The notes beneath the pieces are model-generated. The model did not search any database and was not told the DNA's origin. It saw only the letters and a program-made list of their open reading frames with translations. This document shows, piece by piece, positions 8,860 through 16,706 of a stretch of 64,000 nucleotides of DNA. Source of the stretch: Chitinophaga ginsengisoli (GTDB lineage: Bacteria; Bacteroidota; Bacteroidia; Chitinophagales; Chitinophagaceae). Numbering within the stretch: the first letter of the stretch is position 1; every line of letters starts with the position of its first letter. Made by a program: the position numbers and the translations under genes. The stretch lies in the NCBI RefSeq assembly GCF_003014595.1, contig NZ_PYGK01000001.1, positions 744,001 to 808,000 of the forward strand. The letters are read 5' to 3'.

Positions 8860-8945
8860 AGTTGCATATGACTTGCATCTTCCTCCGTTTAAAAACGGAG
8901 GAAGAACGTAGGAATATGCAAGTCATATGCTGGTTGTATGCAACT
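8860..8945. repeat. nested perfect inverted repeat (REP/cruciform-like)
   Basis: The 8785-9105 gap between genes holds, after the terminator, a nested palindrome. The outer arms GCATATGACTTGCAT (8864-8878) and ATGCAAGTCATATGC (8916-8930) are perfect 15-bp complements. The inner arms CTTCCTCCGTTT (8879-8890) and AAACGGAGGAAG (8893-8904) are perfect 12-bp complements with a 2-nt loop. A third pair, AGTTGCATA (8860-8868) and TATGCAACT (8937-8945), competes with the outer arm. There is no T-run, so it is not an ordinary terminator. Confidence 0.85.
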
Positions 8946-9082
8946 TATATCCAGGTTAAATAGAGGCCCTGACTTTGCCGTGGAACCACGAAGGGCGCTC
9001 GCATATCCCTTTGCCATCCCAAGGTGATGCATATAATGCCTAAATCAATGATTTTTTACAATTCCTGCCCCCCTGCCACTGG

Positions 9083-9090
9083 TAACTTTG
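9083..9090 (+). promoter_or_regulatory. Bacteroidota -7 box
   Basis: TAACTTTG matches TAnnTTTG and lies 15 nt before the ATG at 9106. The -33 region is only T-rich. Confidence 0.5.
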
Positions 9091-9105
9091 TAAAAACAAA
9101 AATCA

Positions 9106-9897
9106 ATGAAAAGCTTACTATACCTGGTGTCGACGGTGTTATTATCACAGATGAGCATCGCCCAGGTTGCAGACAAAAAGGAGGTTAATATGCAAAACAA
9201 AGAAGTAATCAGAAAACTCTATGAGGAGGCAATGAACAAAAGAAATATAGCTTTACTTCCCGAGTTGATATCGGCCGATTATGATGGCCCCGATTTTAAA
9301 CAGGTGGTTACAGGGTTGACGGACGCATTCCCCGACGCACACTGGAAAGTAAAAGATATGGTCGCTGAAGGTAATAAGGTGGTGGTATTTCAGCAATTTC
9401 AGGGCACACACCTTGGCACATTCCAGCATATTCCGGCTACGGGAAGAGGCGTAGCAAGTAATGGTGTAGTGGCATATGAATTGAAAGATGGCAAGGTCAT
9501 TCACAGTGAAACACTGACTGATCGCTTAGGCTTTTTACAAGAACTGGGTGTATTACCCCGCAATATCAATGGTAGTCCGGATAATGTCATTTTCATTGAC
9601 AGATTCACTGTTCCCAATACTGCTGTAAATGAATTCCTGGAAAGGGTGAAGGTCAACCGCGGTCTTATCAAAACACTGCCTGGCTTTGTCAGAGATGCCG
9701 CTTACAGTTATACGGATAATGAAGGGAAATTTGTTTTTGTAACGGTGGCTGTGTGGGGTAATAAGGCCGCATTCGAACAGGCGAGAGAGACGGTACAGGC
9801 GTCGTATAAGAAAGAAGGGTTTGATATGCCGGCGATGCTGAAGCGGTTGAATATAACTATTGAAAGAGGGGTTTATAAGGAGTTTATGGCGCAGTAA
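9106..9897 (+). CDS. exported fusion: SnoaL-like ester cyclase plus antibiotic biosynthesis monooxygenase (ABM) domain
   Basis: A 263-residue protein with three parts. Residues 1-19 are a signal peptide (LLYLVSTVLLSQMSIAQ). Residues about 30-145 are a SnoaL-type ester cyclase domain (IRKLYEEAMNKRN, DAFPDAHWKVKDM, LGFLQELGVLP). Residues about 160-255 are an ABM/dimeric alpha-beta-barrel domain (DRFTVPNTAVNEFLERV, LPGFVRDAAY, FVFVTVAVWGNKAAFEQA). Both domains normally occur as separate small cytoplasmic proteins acting on polyketide-like or quinone-like substrates. Here they are joined and exported, probably to the periplasm. The substrate is unknown. Confidence 0.82.
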   Translation: MKSLLYLVSTVLLSQMSIAQVADKKEVNMQNKEVIRKLYEEAMNKRNIALLPELISADYDGPDFKQVVTGLTDAFPDAHWKVKDMVAEGNKVVVFQQFQGTHLGTFQHIPATGRGVASNGVVAYELKDGKVIHSETLTDRLGFLQELGVLPRNINGSPDNVIFIDRFTVPNTAVNEFLERVKVNRGLIKTLPGFVRDAAYSYTDNEGKFVFVTVAVWGNKAAFEQARETVQASYKKEGFDMPAMLKRLNITIERGVYKEFMAQ

Positions 9898-9977
9898 AGA
9901 CGGGGGAGGGGTAGCCAGTATCAATTGTTTACAATGTTGCCAGTCGCGTAAAGACCGTAATATTTGGCCGATAAGAT

Positions 9978-9985
9978 TAACTTTG
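9978..9985 (+). promoter_or_regulatory. Bacteroidota -7 box of the nitrilase-family gene
   Basis: TAACTTTG lies 20 nt before the ATG at 10006. Its position makes the upstream TTG frame start at 9964 unlikely. Confidence 0.5.
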
Positions 9986-10005
9986 CATCTTACAAAGACT
10001 TGCAT

Positions 10006-10794
10006 ATGAAAATTGCACTGGCTTCTCCTCCCTTTCCCAAATCCATCAATGACGGAGTATACTGGCTTGAAAAATTAGTAAAAGATGCAGCGGCAGAACA
10101 GGCGGAAATTATCTGCTTTCCTGAATCATATCTTCCTGGTTATCCGGGCATGGGATATGAAGCGGAAGATCGCTCTGCCGAAAAGTTGCAGGCTGCATTG
10201 AATAAGGTATGTACCATCGCTGCTGAAAATGCTATCGCTATTATCGTCCCGATGGACTGGCATCATGAAGGGAAATTACTGAACGTGGCTTTTGTGGTGG
10301 CTGCCAGTGGGGAGGTGTTAGGTTTTCAGTCCAAGAATCAGTTAGATCCTACAGAGGACAACTTTTGGGAAGCAGGAACTGAGCGACAGCTATTTGAAAT
10401 AAATGGGGTGAAGTTTGGTATCACCATCTGCCATGAAGGATTCCGTTATCCTGAATCTGTCAGATGGTCCGCACAGCGGGACGCTAAGATTGTATTTTTT
10501 CCTCACTTCGGAGGAAGCAATACGGAAGGTGTACTGCCTAAAGAATGGGGTAGTAAAGAGAATCCTTATTATGAAAAAGCGATCATGCTGAGAGCGATGG
10601 AAAATACCATTTATATGGCCAGCTCCAATTATGCGTCCAGCTATCCTGACGCAGCATCTTCTGTAGTTGCGCCTGATGGTACTTGCATCAAACATGAAGC
10701 TTATGGAAGAGTTGGTGTAATAGTAGTTGGTATTGATCCTTCATTGGCAACAGGATTATTAGCGAAGCGATTTAAGAATGCGCTTTATCGTTGA
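10006..10794 (+). CDS. carbon-nitrogen hydrolase (nitrilase superfamily)
   Basis: A 262-residue enzyme that should hydrolyse an amide or nitrile through a Glu-Lys-Cys triad. The triad is visible as Glu40 (CFPESYLPG), Lys110 (FQSKNQLDP) and Cys142 (GITICHEGF). The C-terminal half contains the family strand with RAMENTIYMASSN. I chose the ATG at 10006 because the N-terminus MKIALASPPFP is the family start and a -7 box lies 20 nt upstream. The gene stands alone. Its substrate cannot be assigned; short aliphatic amides are possible. Confidence 0.88.
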   Translation: MKIALASPPFPKSINDGVYWLEKLVKDAAAEQAEIICFPESYLPGYPGMGYEAEDRSAEKLQAALNKVCTIAAENAIAIIVPMDWHHEGKLLNVAFVVAASGEVLGFQSKNQLDPTEDNFWEAGTERQLFEINGVKFGITICHEGFRYPESVRWSAQRDAKIVFFPHFGGSNTEGVLPKEWGSKENPYYEKAIMLRAMENTIYMASSNYASSYPDAASSVVAPDGTCIKHEAYGRVGVIVVGIDPSLATGLLAKRFKNALYR

Positions 10795-10863
10795 TAGTAT
10801 AACCATTGTTCCAATCTCAGGCATCTGTAATGACATTGGATGAATGGGGCCGTAGTTAAGGCA

Positions 10864-11667
10864 TCAGACCATTGAAGGTGCAATACCGAATGACTTCTTA
10901 AAAGCGGAAAAGAAATGTGAGTAGTCGTTAAAGCCGACTTCGAGATATACATCAGTTGGTTTCATTTTCCTTTCTTTTAAAAGCAAATGTGCGGCTTCCA
11001 GTTTTTTCTGTATTAACCATTTCCCTGGAGTGGTATGGTATATCTTTTCAAAGTCGCGTTTGAAAGTAGAGATACTACGACCAGTGAGATATGCGAAGTA
11101 CTGCAGGTCTCCATCATATTGATAATGTTCTTCCATAAAGGCCTGCAGATCTATTTTACCCGGTTCGCTGAAATCAAAAAGCAGGTGTTTCAAATCGGGA
11201 TTTGCATCCAGGAAAATAAGCACCGCTTCTTTGATCTTTGTTTTCAATAATTCACCAGTGATTTGATTACTATGTTCCAGGTATGGTAATAGCGAATCAA
11301 TATAGTTTTTGAAAAGTCTGTTAGGGCGCAACAGAAATACATTATCATAATGCTGCGTAGCTGAAATGCTCCGTTGATATGGTGCGGACAGTTCCAGCAG
11401 GACATCCTGATCAATACAGATGGATACTGACCGATACTCACCACCTTCAGGAGGTTGCTTTATAAATTTGCTTAGCCTGTTTTTAACTGCAAAGCGGAAG
11501 TCACCAGCTTTATAAAGTTGCTTCTTACCACCGAAATGAACCTCTGATACACCAGAAATAATATAATCTATTACGTGCTGGCGAATGAACAACTCGCCAT
11601 CTACAATCCTTTTGGAAACGCAGGAATAAACGATCTGAGGCAGATTTGGATCTGTTGTATTAGCCAT
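10864..11667 (-). CDS. AraC-family transcriptional regulator
   Basis: A 267-residue protein. The N-terminal part is a cupin-like sensor (RQHVIDYIISGVSEVHFGGK). Residues about 165-265 carry the two helix-turn-helix motifs (FAYLTGRSISTFKRDFEKIYH and VYLEVGFNDYSHFFSAFKKSFG). It follows the SDR gene at 11737 on the same strand with a 69-bp gap that holds a perfect 13-bp inverted repeat. SDR-AraC pairs are common in Chitinophaga-like genomes, so it probably controls that SDR. Confidence 0.88.
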   Translation of the reverse strand: MANTTDPNLPQIVYSCVSKRIVDGELFIRQHVIDYIISGVSEVHFGGKKQLYKAGDFRFAVKNRLSKFIKQPPEGGEYRSVSICIDQDVLLELSAPYQRSISATQHYDNVFLLRPNRLFKNYIDSLLPYLEHSNQITGELLKTKIKEAVLIFLDANPDLKHLLFDFSEPGKIDLQAFMEEHYQYDGDLQYFAYLTGRSISTFKRDFEKIYHTTPGKWLIQKKLEAAHLLLKERKMKPTDVYLEVGFNDYSHFFSAFKKSFGIAPSMV

Positions 11668-11685
11668 GATATTGGATGTGGTTGA

Positions 11686-11719
11686 AACAAGGTTATTGCC
11701 CTATACCAATAACCTTGTT
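11686..11719 (-). promoter_or_regulatory. perfect 13-bp inverted repeat between SDR and AraC genes
   Basis: AACAAGGTTATTG (11686-11698) and CAATAACCTTGTT (11707-11719) are exact complements with an 8-nt spacer. It lies 17 bp after the SDR stop and 19 bp before the AraC start. It may terminate the SDR message, or be an AraC operator. The lack of a long T-run favours a mixed role. Confidence 0.65.
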
Positions 11720-11736
11720 AAATGAACCGTAATTAT

Positions 11737-12546
11737 TTACTGTCCTAAAAACATTGCTGACATCTCCTGACGGGATATCTCAGGACCCACTTTTAGCCGT
11801 CTTTCGTACATACTTTCTGCGTCAGCACCTGCAGTATAATGTACCTGATCCTTTCCATCTGTCACTGCATCGTAGACTATTGCGGCCACTTCTTCAGAGG
11901 TTAAGCCACTTGTTGTAGGATCCATCATACCTTTTACAACCTTCATATACCGGTCGAGTAATTCCTTGTAAGGCTCAGTAGTTGAGAGAACTATATTTGA
12001 CGCAAACGCTGATCTTATAAAACCTGGTGCTACAGTTTTGACACTGATGCCCCATGGCGCCAATTCATAGGTCATTGCCTCGCTGAAGGCCTCTAATCCC
12101 CATTTTACGGTATGATATATACTGTCGAACGGGAAGGTAACCAGCCCTGCAATGGAGGTTATATTAACAAACATACCGCTTTTCTTAGTTCTGAAATGGG
12201 GTATAAATGCCTGTGTGATCCTGATAGCGCCTAACAAGTTGGTGTCAACCTGTTTTATCAGTTCCTCGTTGCTCACACCTTCCAGGGGGCCTATAATACC
12301 ATAAGCGGCATTGTTTAATACCACATCTATATTGCCCAGCTTAATAGCCTGTGAAACGGTGGAATTGATCTGTGTAGGATCTGCAATATCCAGTGGTAGA
12401 ACAGTTACCCTTTCCAGATCGCTGAATTCCTTACCTTTTTCGATATTGCGCATAGTGGCAATCACCTTCCAGCCATGATCGTGAAATAAACGGACCGCTG
12501 CTTTTCCGAGACCACTGGAAGTTCCTGTAATGAATATTGTTTTCAT
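11737..12546 (-). CDS. short-chain dehydrogenase/reductase (SDR)
   Basis: A 269-residue classical SDR, an NAD(P)-dependent oxidoreductase. Visible motifs are the Rossmann glycine motif TGTSSGLG (residues 7-14), NNAAYG, the catalytic Ser in ITSIAG, and YHTVK (Tyr and Lys of the active site). Length is normal. It is encoded just upstream of an AraC regulator on the same strand. The substrate is unknown; many close relatives are annotated only as SDR family oxidoreductases. Confidence 0.9.
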   Translation of the reverse strand: MKTIFITGTSSGLGKAAVRLFHDHGWKVIATMRNIEKGKEFSDLERVTVLPLDIADPTQINSTVSQAIKLGNIDVVLNNAAYGIIGPLEGVSNEELIKQVDTNLLGAIRITQAFIPHFRTKKSGMFVNITSIAGLVTFPFDSIYHTVKWGLEAFSEAMTYELAPWGISVKTVAPGFIRSAFASNIVLSTTEPYKELLDRYMKVVKGMMDPTTSGLTSEEVAAIVYDAVTDGKDQVHYTAGADAESMYERRLKVGPEISRQEMSAMFLGQ

Positions 12547-12651
12547 GTTGCTTTCGTTTGGTTTTGTGATACAAAGAAAGCGAGGATTGGGCAGGAGGGG
12601 ATTGTTGTAAAGTTCAAAGAATATGGGTAAAAAGTTCAGGCAGTAAATTGT

Positions 12652-13305
12652 CTACAGTCTTTTCTCCACCCACTTCTTTGTCTCATCCACCAGTAATGAC
12701 ATCACATCTTTCTTTCCTGCTTTAAAGGAATGATCTGCTCCTTCCAGTTTTACCAGGGTGGCTTTTTTCAGAGAACTACATACACTTTCAATCAGGTCCC
12801 AGGTGGCCAGAGTATCTTTTGAGCCCTGCAGGAAAAGCATGGGCATCTTTATTTCCTTCAGATGATCTGCACGCTCTATAGACGGCTTGCCTGCAGGATG
12901 GAGTGGAAAGCCATAGAAGACGATACCCGCAACATTATTATCCGAATGGGCAGCTAAGTATTGTGAACTCATTCTCCCACCGAAAGATTTGCCGGAGGCA
13001 AATAGCGGTAGTTTAGGGGCTAATTCATGGGCTTTTTTAATAGCAGCCTCTATGGTTGCATGTGCAACAGCTGGAGAGTCAGGCCTGCCTTTTTTGTTTT
13101 CAGTAAAGGGGAAATTGAATCGTAAAGTAGCGATGCCTACTTTGGAAAGTGCTTCCGCCAGTGTTTCCATGAAGATATGATCCATGCCGGCTCCTGCTCC
13201 ATGTGCCAGTGTGAAGATACATTCCGGTTTGGCCGGAGTGATGTATTTGGCGGAGACGGTGCCCACTGTAGGGGAAACTTCCAGTTTGAAGGATTGTGTA
13301 CTCAT
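12652..13305 (-). CDS. alpha/beta hydrolase (KANL3/Tex30-like family)
   Basis: A 217-residue alpha/beta-hydrolase fold protein. It has the oxyanion-side motif LAHGAGAGMDHIFM, the nucleophile elbow GKSFGGRMSS (Ser is the nucleophile), and candidate acid and base residues in FLQGSKDTL and EGADHSF. This is the pattern of the KANL3/Tex30-like hydrolase group, small cytoplasmic esterase-like proteins with unknown substrates. I chose the ATG at 13305 because a -7 box (13314-13321) lies just upstream, inside the longer frame. Confidence 0.85.
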   Translation of the reverse strand: MSTQSFKLEVSPTVGTVSAKYITPAKPECIFTLAHGAGAGMDHIFMETLAEALSKVGIATLRFNFPFTENKKGRPDSPAVAHATIEAAIKKAHELAPKLPLFASGKSFGGRMSSQYLAAHSDNNVAGIVFYGFPLHPAGKPSIERADHLKEIKMPMLFLQGSKDTLATWDLIESVCSSLKKATLVKLEGADHSFKAGKKDVMSLLVDETKKWVEKRL

Positions 13306-13313
13306 GATGAATG

Positions 13314-13321
13314 CAAAGTTA
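13314..13321 (-). promoter_or_regulatory. Bacteroidota -7 box of the alpha/beta hydrolase gene
   Basis: On the minus strand this reads TAACTTTG. The message would start only a few nucleotides before the ATG at 13305, so the leader would be very short. Confidence 0.5.
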
Positions 13322-13368
13322 AATGATATCATGCATGCTTTTATGGAGAGCCCGGATCTAATTGCCAG

Positions 13369-15267
13369 TTGAATATGCTATTTTGTGAGGATTATAAACC
13401 CATCCCTATGCCCAGAGAACATGGTAGTATTCCGGCAACTAATCACTCTACCCGTTCAGCAGCGTATCATACAGGCGCGACCGGTATTGCTATGCCGGCG
13501 GTAATACCTTTTCAGAAGATGTCTTTGGATGCTGAAAACCAGCCATTTGTTGATAACAGTGGCCCTGTTGTTCAATTGGTCTTAAGTAAAGAGGAGGCAA
13601 GGGCCGGAGTGGGAGCTGCAGTCGACATTAATGAGGGCGGGAAGATAACAAAAGGCGTAATATTTAAGTTTATGGAAGCCTTAAATACTGTGAAAGTGAA
13701 AGTAGATGGCGAAAAGAATCTCCGACTAGTATCACTGGATAAGCTTTCTTTCCGGGAGGAAGGAAAAAGGGGCGGCAACAATGAAGATCAGAGGCCTGCG
13801 CTGTTAGGTCAGATAGCGGAGTTATGGGGACGTGACGTAGCGCCTCCGGTTGTTGGTAAAATGAATACACTTACTCCCGAAGAACTAAATACTATAGAGG
13901 AGCTGCATCGCGGCTTTGAAGGATATCCGCCTAAAACGGATGACAGAACGGTATATATACGGCCCGGAAGTTGGGACGACGGGGAAGGCGTGTTCCTGAC
14001 AACATTTGGCTCCTCTACCATGACAGGGAGTGCTCAATTATCTGATCGCATGCGAACGGCGAAAAAGGGTGGTATCACTGCAATCCTCCGGGAGAAGAAC
14101 TCCGCCAGTCATATTATCAATGCCACTATTGAGTTACAGATTGGCAGGCATCACATAGAATACAAGTGGGAGCGTACGACAGGGGAGCAAGCAGCAGAAG
14201 AGGAAAGGGTTAGCCGCTGGGACCCTGATTCAGCTGAGGAAAGAGAGAGTGCTGCACAGATCTATCGTCGTTTTGCGCTTGGACAGGCGGATCCCGATAA
14301 GGAATATACAAATGAACTGGTTGGGGGAAGTGCTGGCCTGGAGGAAGCTCCAAAATACGCCAGTGTTGAAGCATTTATGGCAGATCGCCATAACCGGGGG
14401 CTTTTTAAACCTAAGGCCCTCAGCTATTTCCGTAGATTACCGGAGAATCAGAAATTACTGTTTATAAACCGGAACTTTGCCGGTTCGAAGATAGCAACAC
14501 AGATACCTCACGAAGAAAACGGAAATGGGATGACAAACCGCGACGTTGTGATGGAAAGTGGTTATGCGGATGTACAGAATGTGTATAGCTATCTTTCGAA
14601 TAAGATAAATACGGCGGACAAGGAAATGGAGAAGCTCAAAGAAGAGAGCAGGCCTTATGAGACGACGGGAAATATCAAGAAATGGTATCAGAAACAATTT
14701 AATGAACTGAAGAAAAAGCTGAGGAGTAAGAAGTTTGGAAACACGGCGATGCCTTCTCAGAGTGTGGGCGGCGATAATTTCAAACTTTTGAGCGTGGAAA
14801 GTTTATTCTGGGACCGTTTCATGAGGTTATCTGCTGATGCGCAGATTGAGATGATAGGAGGTGCTACCACTGCCATTCATCAATCAACAAAATCGCCGCT
14901 GGAGCAAGCAGCTGCGCTTCATTATGTGCGTAACGAAGGGCAGGAAAATAGAGAACATACAAGTACTGTTAAAATATCGAATGTAACTTTTACTATTGGA
15001 TCGGGACATGCTTACAGATTCCATCAACAGGGCCTCCATACTCATCCGGGTATCGCGGGAACACAAAAAGAAGTAGAATTTGCCATCATGAACCAGGTGC
15101 TGCAAAGGTACTGGGCGAAGTCATTGCCGAGATCTGGTGCTGTGGGAGGGATTGCCGAAAGCGAAAACTTTGTGATGGTGAACGGTGTGAAGATTATTTA
15201 CCTGGCATGGTCTCCTAATCCGGTGTCTGATGTCATCTATATTCCCGATTATATGGCGGCACCATAA
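13369..15267 (+). CDS. large protein of unknown function, possible secreted cargo/toxin
   Basis: A 632-residue protein without a standard signal peptide or membrane segment. I do not recognise its domains. The first 70 residues are low-complexity and include GPVVQLV, which resembles leader regions of proteins carried by contractile injection systems. Residues about 425-455 form a charged helical stretch (KEMEKLKEESRPYETTG). The last about 110 residues look like a separate compact domain rich in His, Trp and Tyr (GHAYRFHQQGLHTHPG, NGVKIIYLAWSPNP). Such a leader-linker-compact end layout is typical of polymorphic toxins or effectors, but this is inference. No immunity-like gene follows. Confidence 0.7.
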   Translation: MNMLFCEDYKPIPMPREHGSIPATNHSTRSAAYHTGATGIAMPAVIPFQKMSLDAENQPFVDNSGPVVQLVLSKEEARAGVGAAVDINEGGKITKGVIFKFMEALNTVKVKVDGEKNLRLVSLDKLSFREEGKRGGNNEDQRPALLGQIAELWGRDVAPPVVGKMNTLTPEELNTIEELHRGFEGYPPKTDDRTVYIRPGSWDDGEGVFLTTFGSSTMTGSAQLSDRMRTAKKGGITAILREKNSASHIINATIELQIGRHHIEYKWERTTGEQAAEEERVSRWDPDSAEERESAAQIYRRFALGQADPDKEYTNELVGGSAGLEEAPKYASVEAFMADRHNRGLFKPKALSYFRRLPENQKLLFINRNFAGSKIATQIPHEENGNGMTNRDVVMESGYADVQNVYSYLSNKINTADKEMEKLKEESRPYETTGNIKKWYQKQFNELKKKLRSKKFGNTAMPSQSVGGDNFKLLSVESLFWDRFMRLSADAQIEMIGGATTAIHQSTKSPLEQAAALHYVRNEGQENREHTSTVKISNVTFTIGSGHAYRFHQQGLHTHPGIAGTQKEVEFAIMNQVLQRYWAKSLPRSGAVGGIAESENFVMVNGVKIIYLAWSPNPVSDVIYIPDYMAAP

Positions 15268-15306
15268 AGCCAAATGATAGAAGAGGCAAAGCCTGTTTGA
15301 GAAATT

Positions 15307-15366
15307 AACTACTTGCCGGACTTCTTTACCCGGATTTACCCATTAAAATTTGAACTTTCACAAGTT
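15307..15366. repeat. 60-bp dispersed repeat, copy 1
   Basis: This segment matches 18682-18741 in the same orientation at about 49 of 60 positions, counted by eye, with a shared core GGACTTCTTT..CCCGGATTTACCCA. It lies about 130 bp before the SDR relic. Confidence 0.75.
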
Positions 15367-15493
15367 TACCTACAAAAGCTGTAGGTCATATGCCTTTAAT
15401 CCCCCAAAAGAGAATTAGTATACAACTTTCCCGCATTCGTATTAACAGCACCGCCCCCATTCATGTGAAATTTGCAGTATAAATAATCAGAAA

Positions 15494-15628
15494 ATGAAAA
15501 AAGTAATCTTAATAACAGGTGCAAGTTCCGGAATGGGTAAAGATGCTGCAAAAAAACTGATCCGGGAAGGGCATACCGTTTGGGGAAATCAAAAAAGCCG
15601 CCATCAGAGCAGCTTTTGTTATCGGTAA
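15494..15628 (+). pseudogene. SDR remnant, N-terminal fragment
   Basis: A 44-codon frame begins with a perfect SDR nucleotide-binding start: MKKVILITGASSGMGKDAAK, then KLIREGHTVWG. After about residue 31 the homology stops and the frame reads through unrelated residues to a TAA. The rest of a normal 250-270-residue SDR, including the YxxxK active site, is missing, so this looks like an internal deletion leaving the 5' end. It is followed by an A/T-rich hairpin-like stretch. It ends convergent to the AraC gene at 15655. Confidence 0.8.
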
Positions 15629-15654
15629 GGATTACTAACACTGCCCGGTGTTTT

Positions 15655-16614
15655 CTATCTCAAAAGGCTTTTAGGCGTAACACCAAATTGCTTTTTAAAG
15701 GCACGGTGAAAATGCTGAGGATGGGCATATCCCAATTCATAAGCTATTGTGGAGATGTTCTTTTCGCCTTCCAGTATCATCTGCCGGGCGCGTCTTAATC
15801 TTTCGTCACACAGAAATCCATAAATACTTTGGTTAAAAACCATTTTGAACTGCTTCTTCAGTTTTAGCTCCGTCAGCCCACTCTGATCAGACAAGGATTT
15901 TAGCGAGGGTGGCGTCTCCAGGTTATTTAAAATAAGCTCCTTTACATAATATAATCTTTCCAGATCTGCTTTTCCGATTTCCGGAATTTTCTTAATTGGC
16001 CCTGCCAATATTTCAAACTGCCTGCTGAACAATTCCAATATCCGTGAATCAAAATACAATTTCCCGAGACCGGATTGAAGCGGCGAGTCCCAGAAAGTAT
16101 GTAGCAAGTACTTCAGCCTGTGATCCATACTATTTGCAGGGGCGTGCATTACGAATCGTTCGCCTTTTTCAATTTTATTGGCCAGCGAATGAAATTCCGG
16201 AAGGTAATCGCGAAGCAAGTCCGCCATGCGCTCTGGTAACAGGTGAATGCTGAATATGCGATGCCTGCCCGTTGTCATCAACTGATTTGTCTCTGTGCTG
16301 TAGGGGTTAAACAGGATATTATGGTAGCCTTTATTATAATGATGTTTGGTTAAAAGTCCGTCATACGTTTGGCTGATATTACCTTCTAACATGAAGTTCA
16401 TTTCTACAAAGGCGGTGCCGTTATAGTGCGACAAAGGCTGGACTGATTTCTCTGCAATCATGGTGCCATCTACAATACCGGCAGAATCGGTGATAGCCAG
16501 TTTAATATGACCCTGCCTGTCCCTGAGCGGAATGTTATATTCATGCATTACACCTCTTGGTATGGCTATCAGCCTTTCTATACTGAACTGCTCAGGCTCT
16601 TTTTGTTCTTCCAT
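15655..16614 (-). CDS. AraC-family transcriptional regulator (PchR-like)
   Basis: A 319-residue regulator. Residues 1-200 form a sensor domain with FVEMNFMLEGNISQTYDG, similar to PchR-type AraC proteins. Residues about 220-319 are the DNA-binding domain (LKSLSDQSGLTELKLKKQFK and ISTIAYELGYAHPQHFHRAFKKQFG). It is divergent from the FAD monooxygenase gene across 92 bp and so probably controls it. Effector unknown. Confidence 0.9.
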   Translation of the reverse strand: MEEQKEPEQFSIERLIAIPRGVMHEYNIPLRDRQGHIKLAITDSAGIVDGTMIAEKSVQPLSHYNGTAFVEMNFMLEGNISQTYDGLLTKHHYNKGYHNILFNPYSTETNQLMTTGRHRIFSIHLLPERMADLLRDYLPEFHSLANKIEKGERFVMHAPANSMDHRLKYLLHTFWDSPLQSGLGKLYFDSRILELFSRQFEILAGPIKKIPEIGKADLERLYYVKELILNNLETPPSLKSLSDQSGLTELKLKKQFKMVFNQSIYGFLCDERLRRARQMILEGEKNISTIAYELGYAHPQHFHRAFKKQFGVTPKSLLR

Positions 16615-16706
16615 AGTAAAATGATTGCAGAGATGGTACTAAATAATTCAATATATGCACTTTTCCCATAATTGAAACGGACAACTTTGCATAAAATTAC
16701 ATTGAA

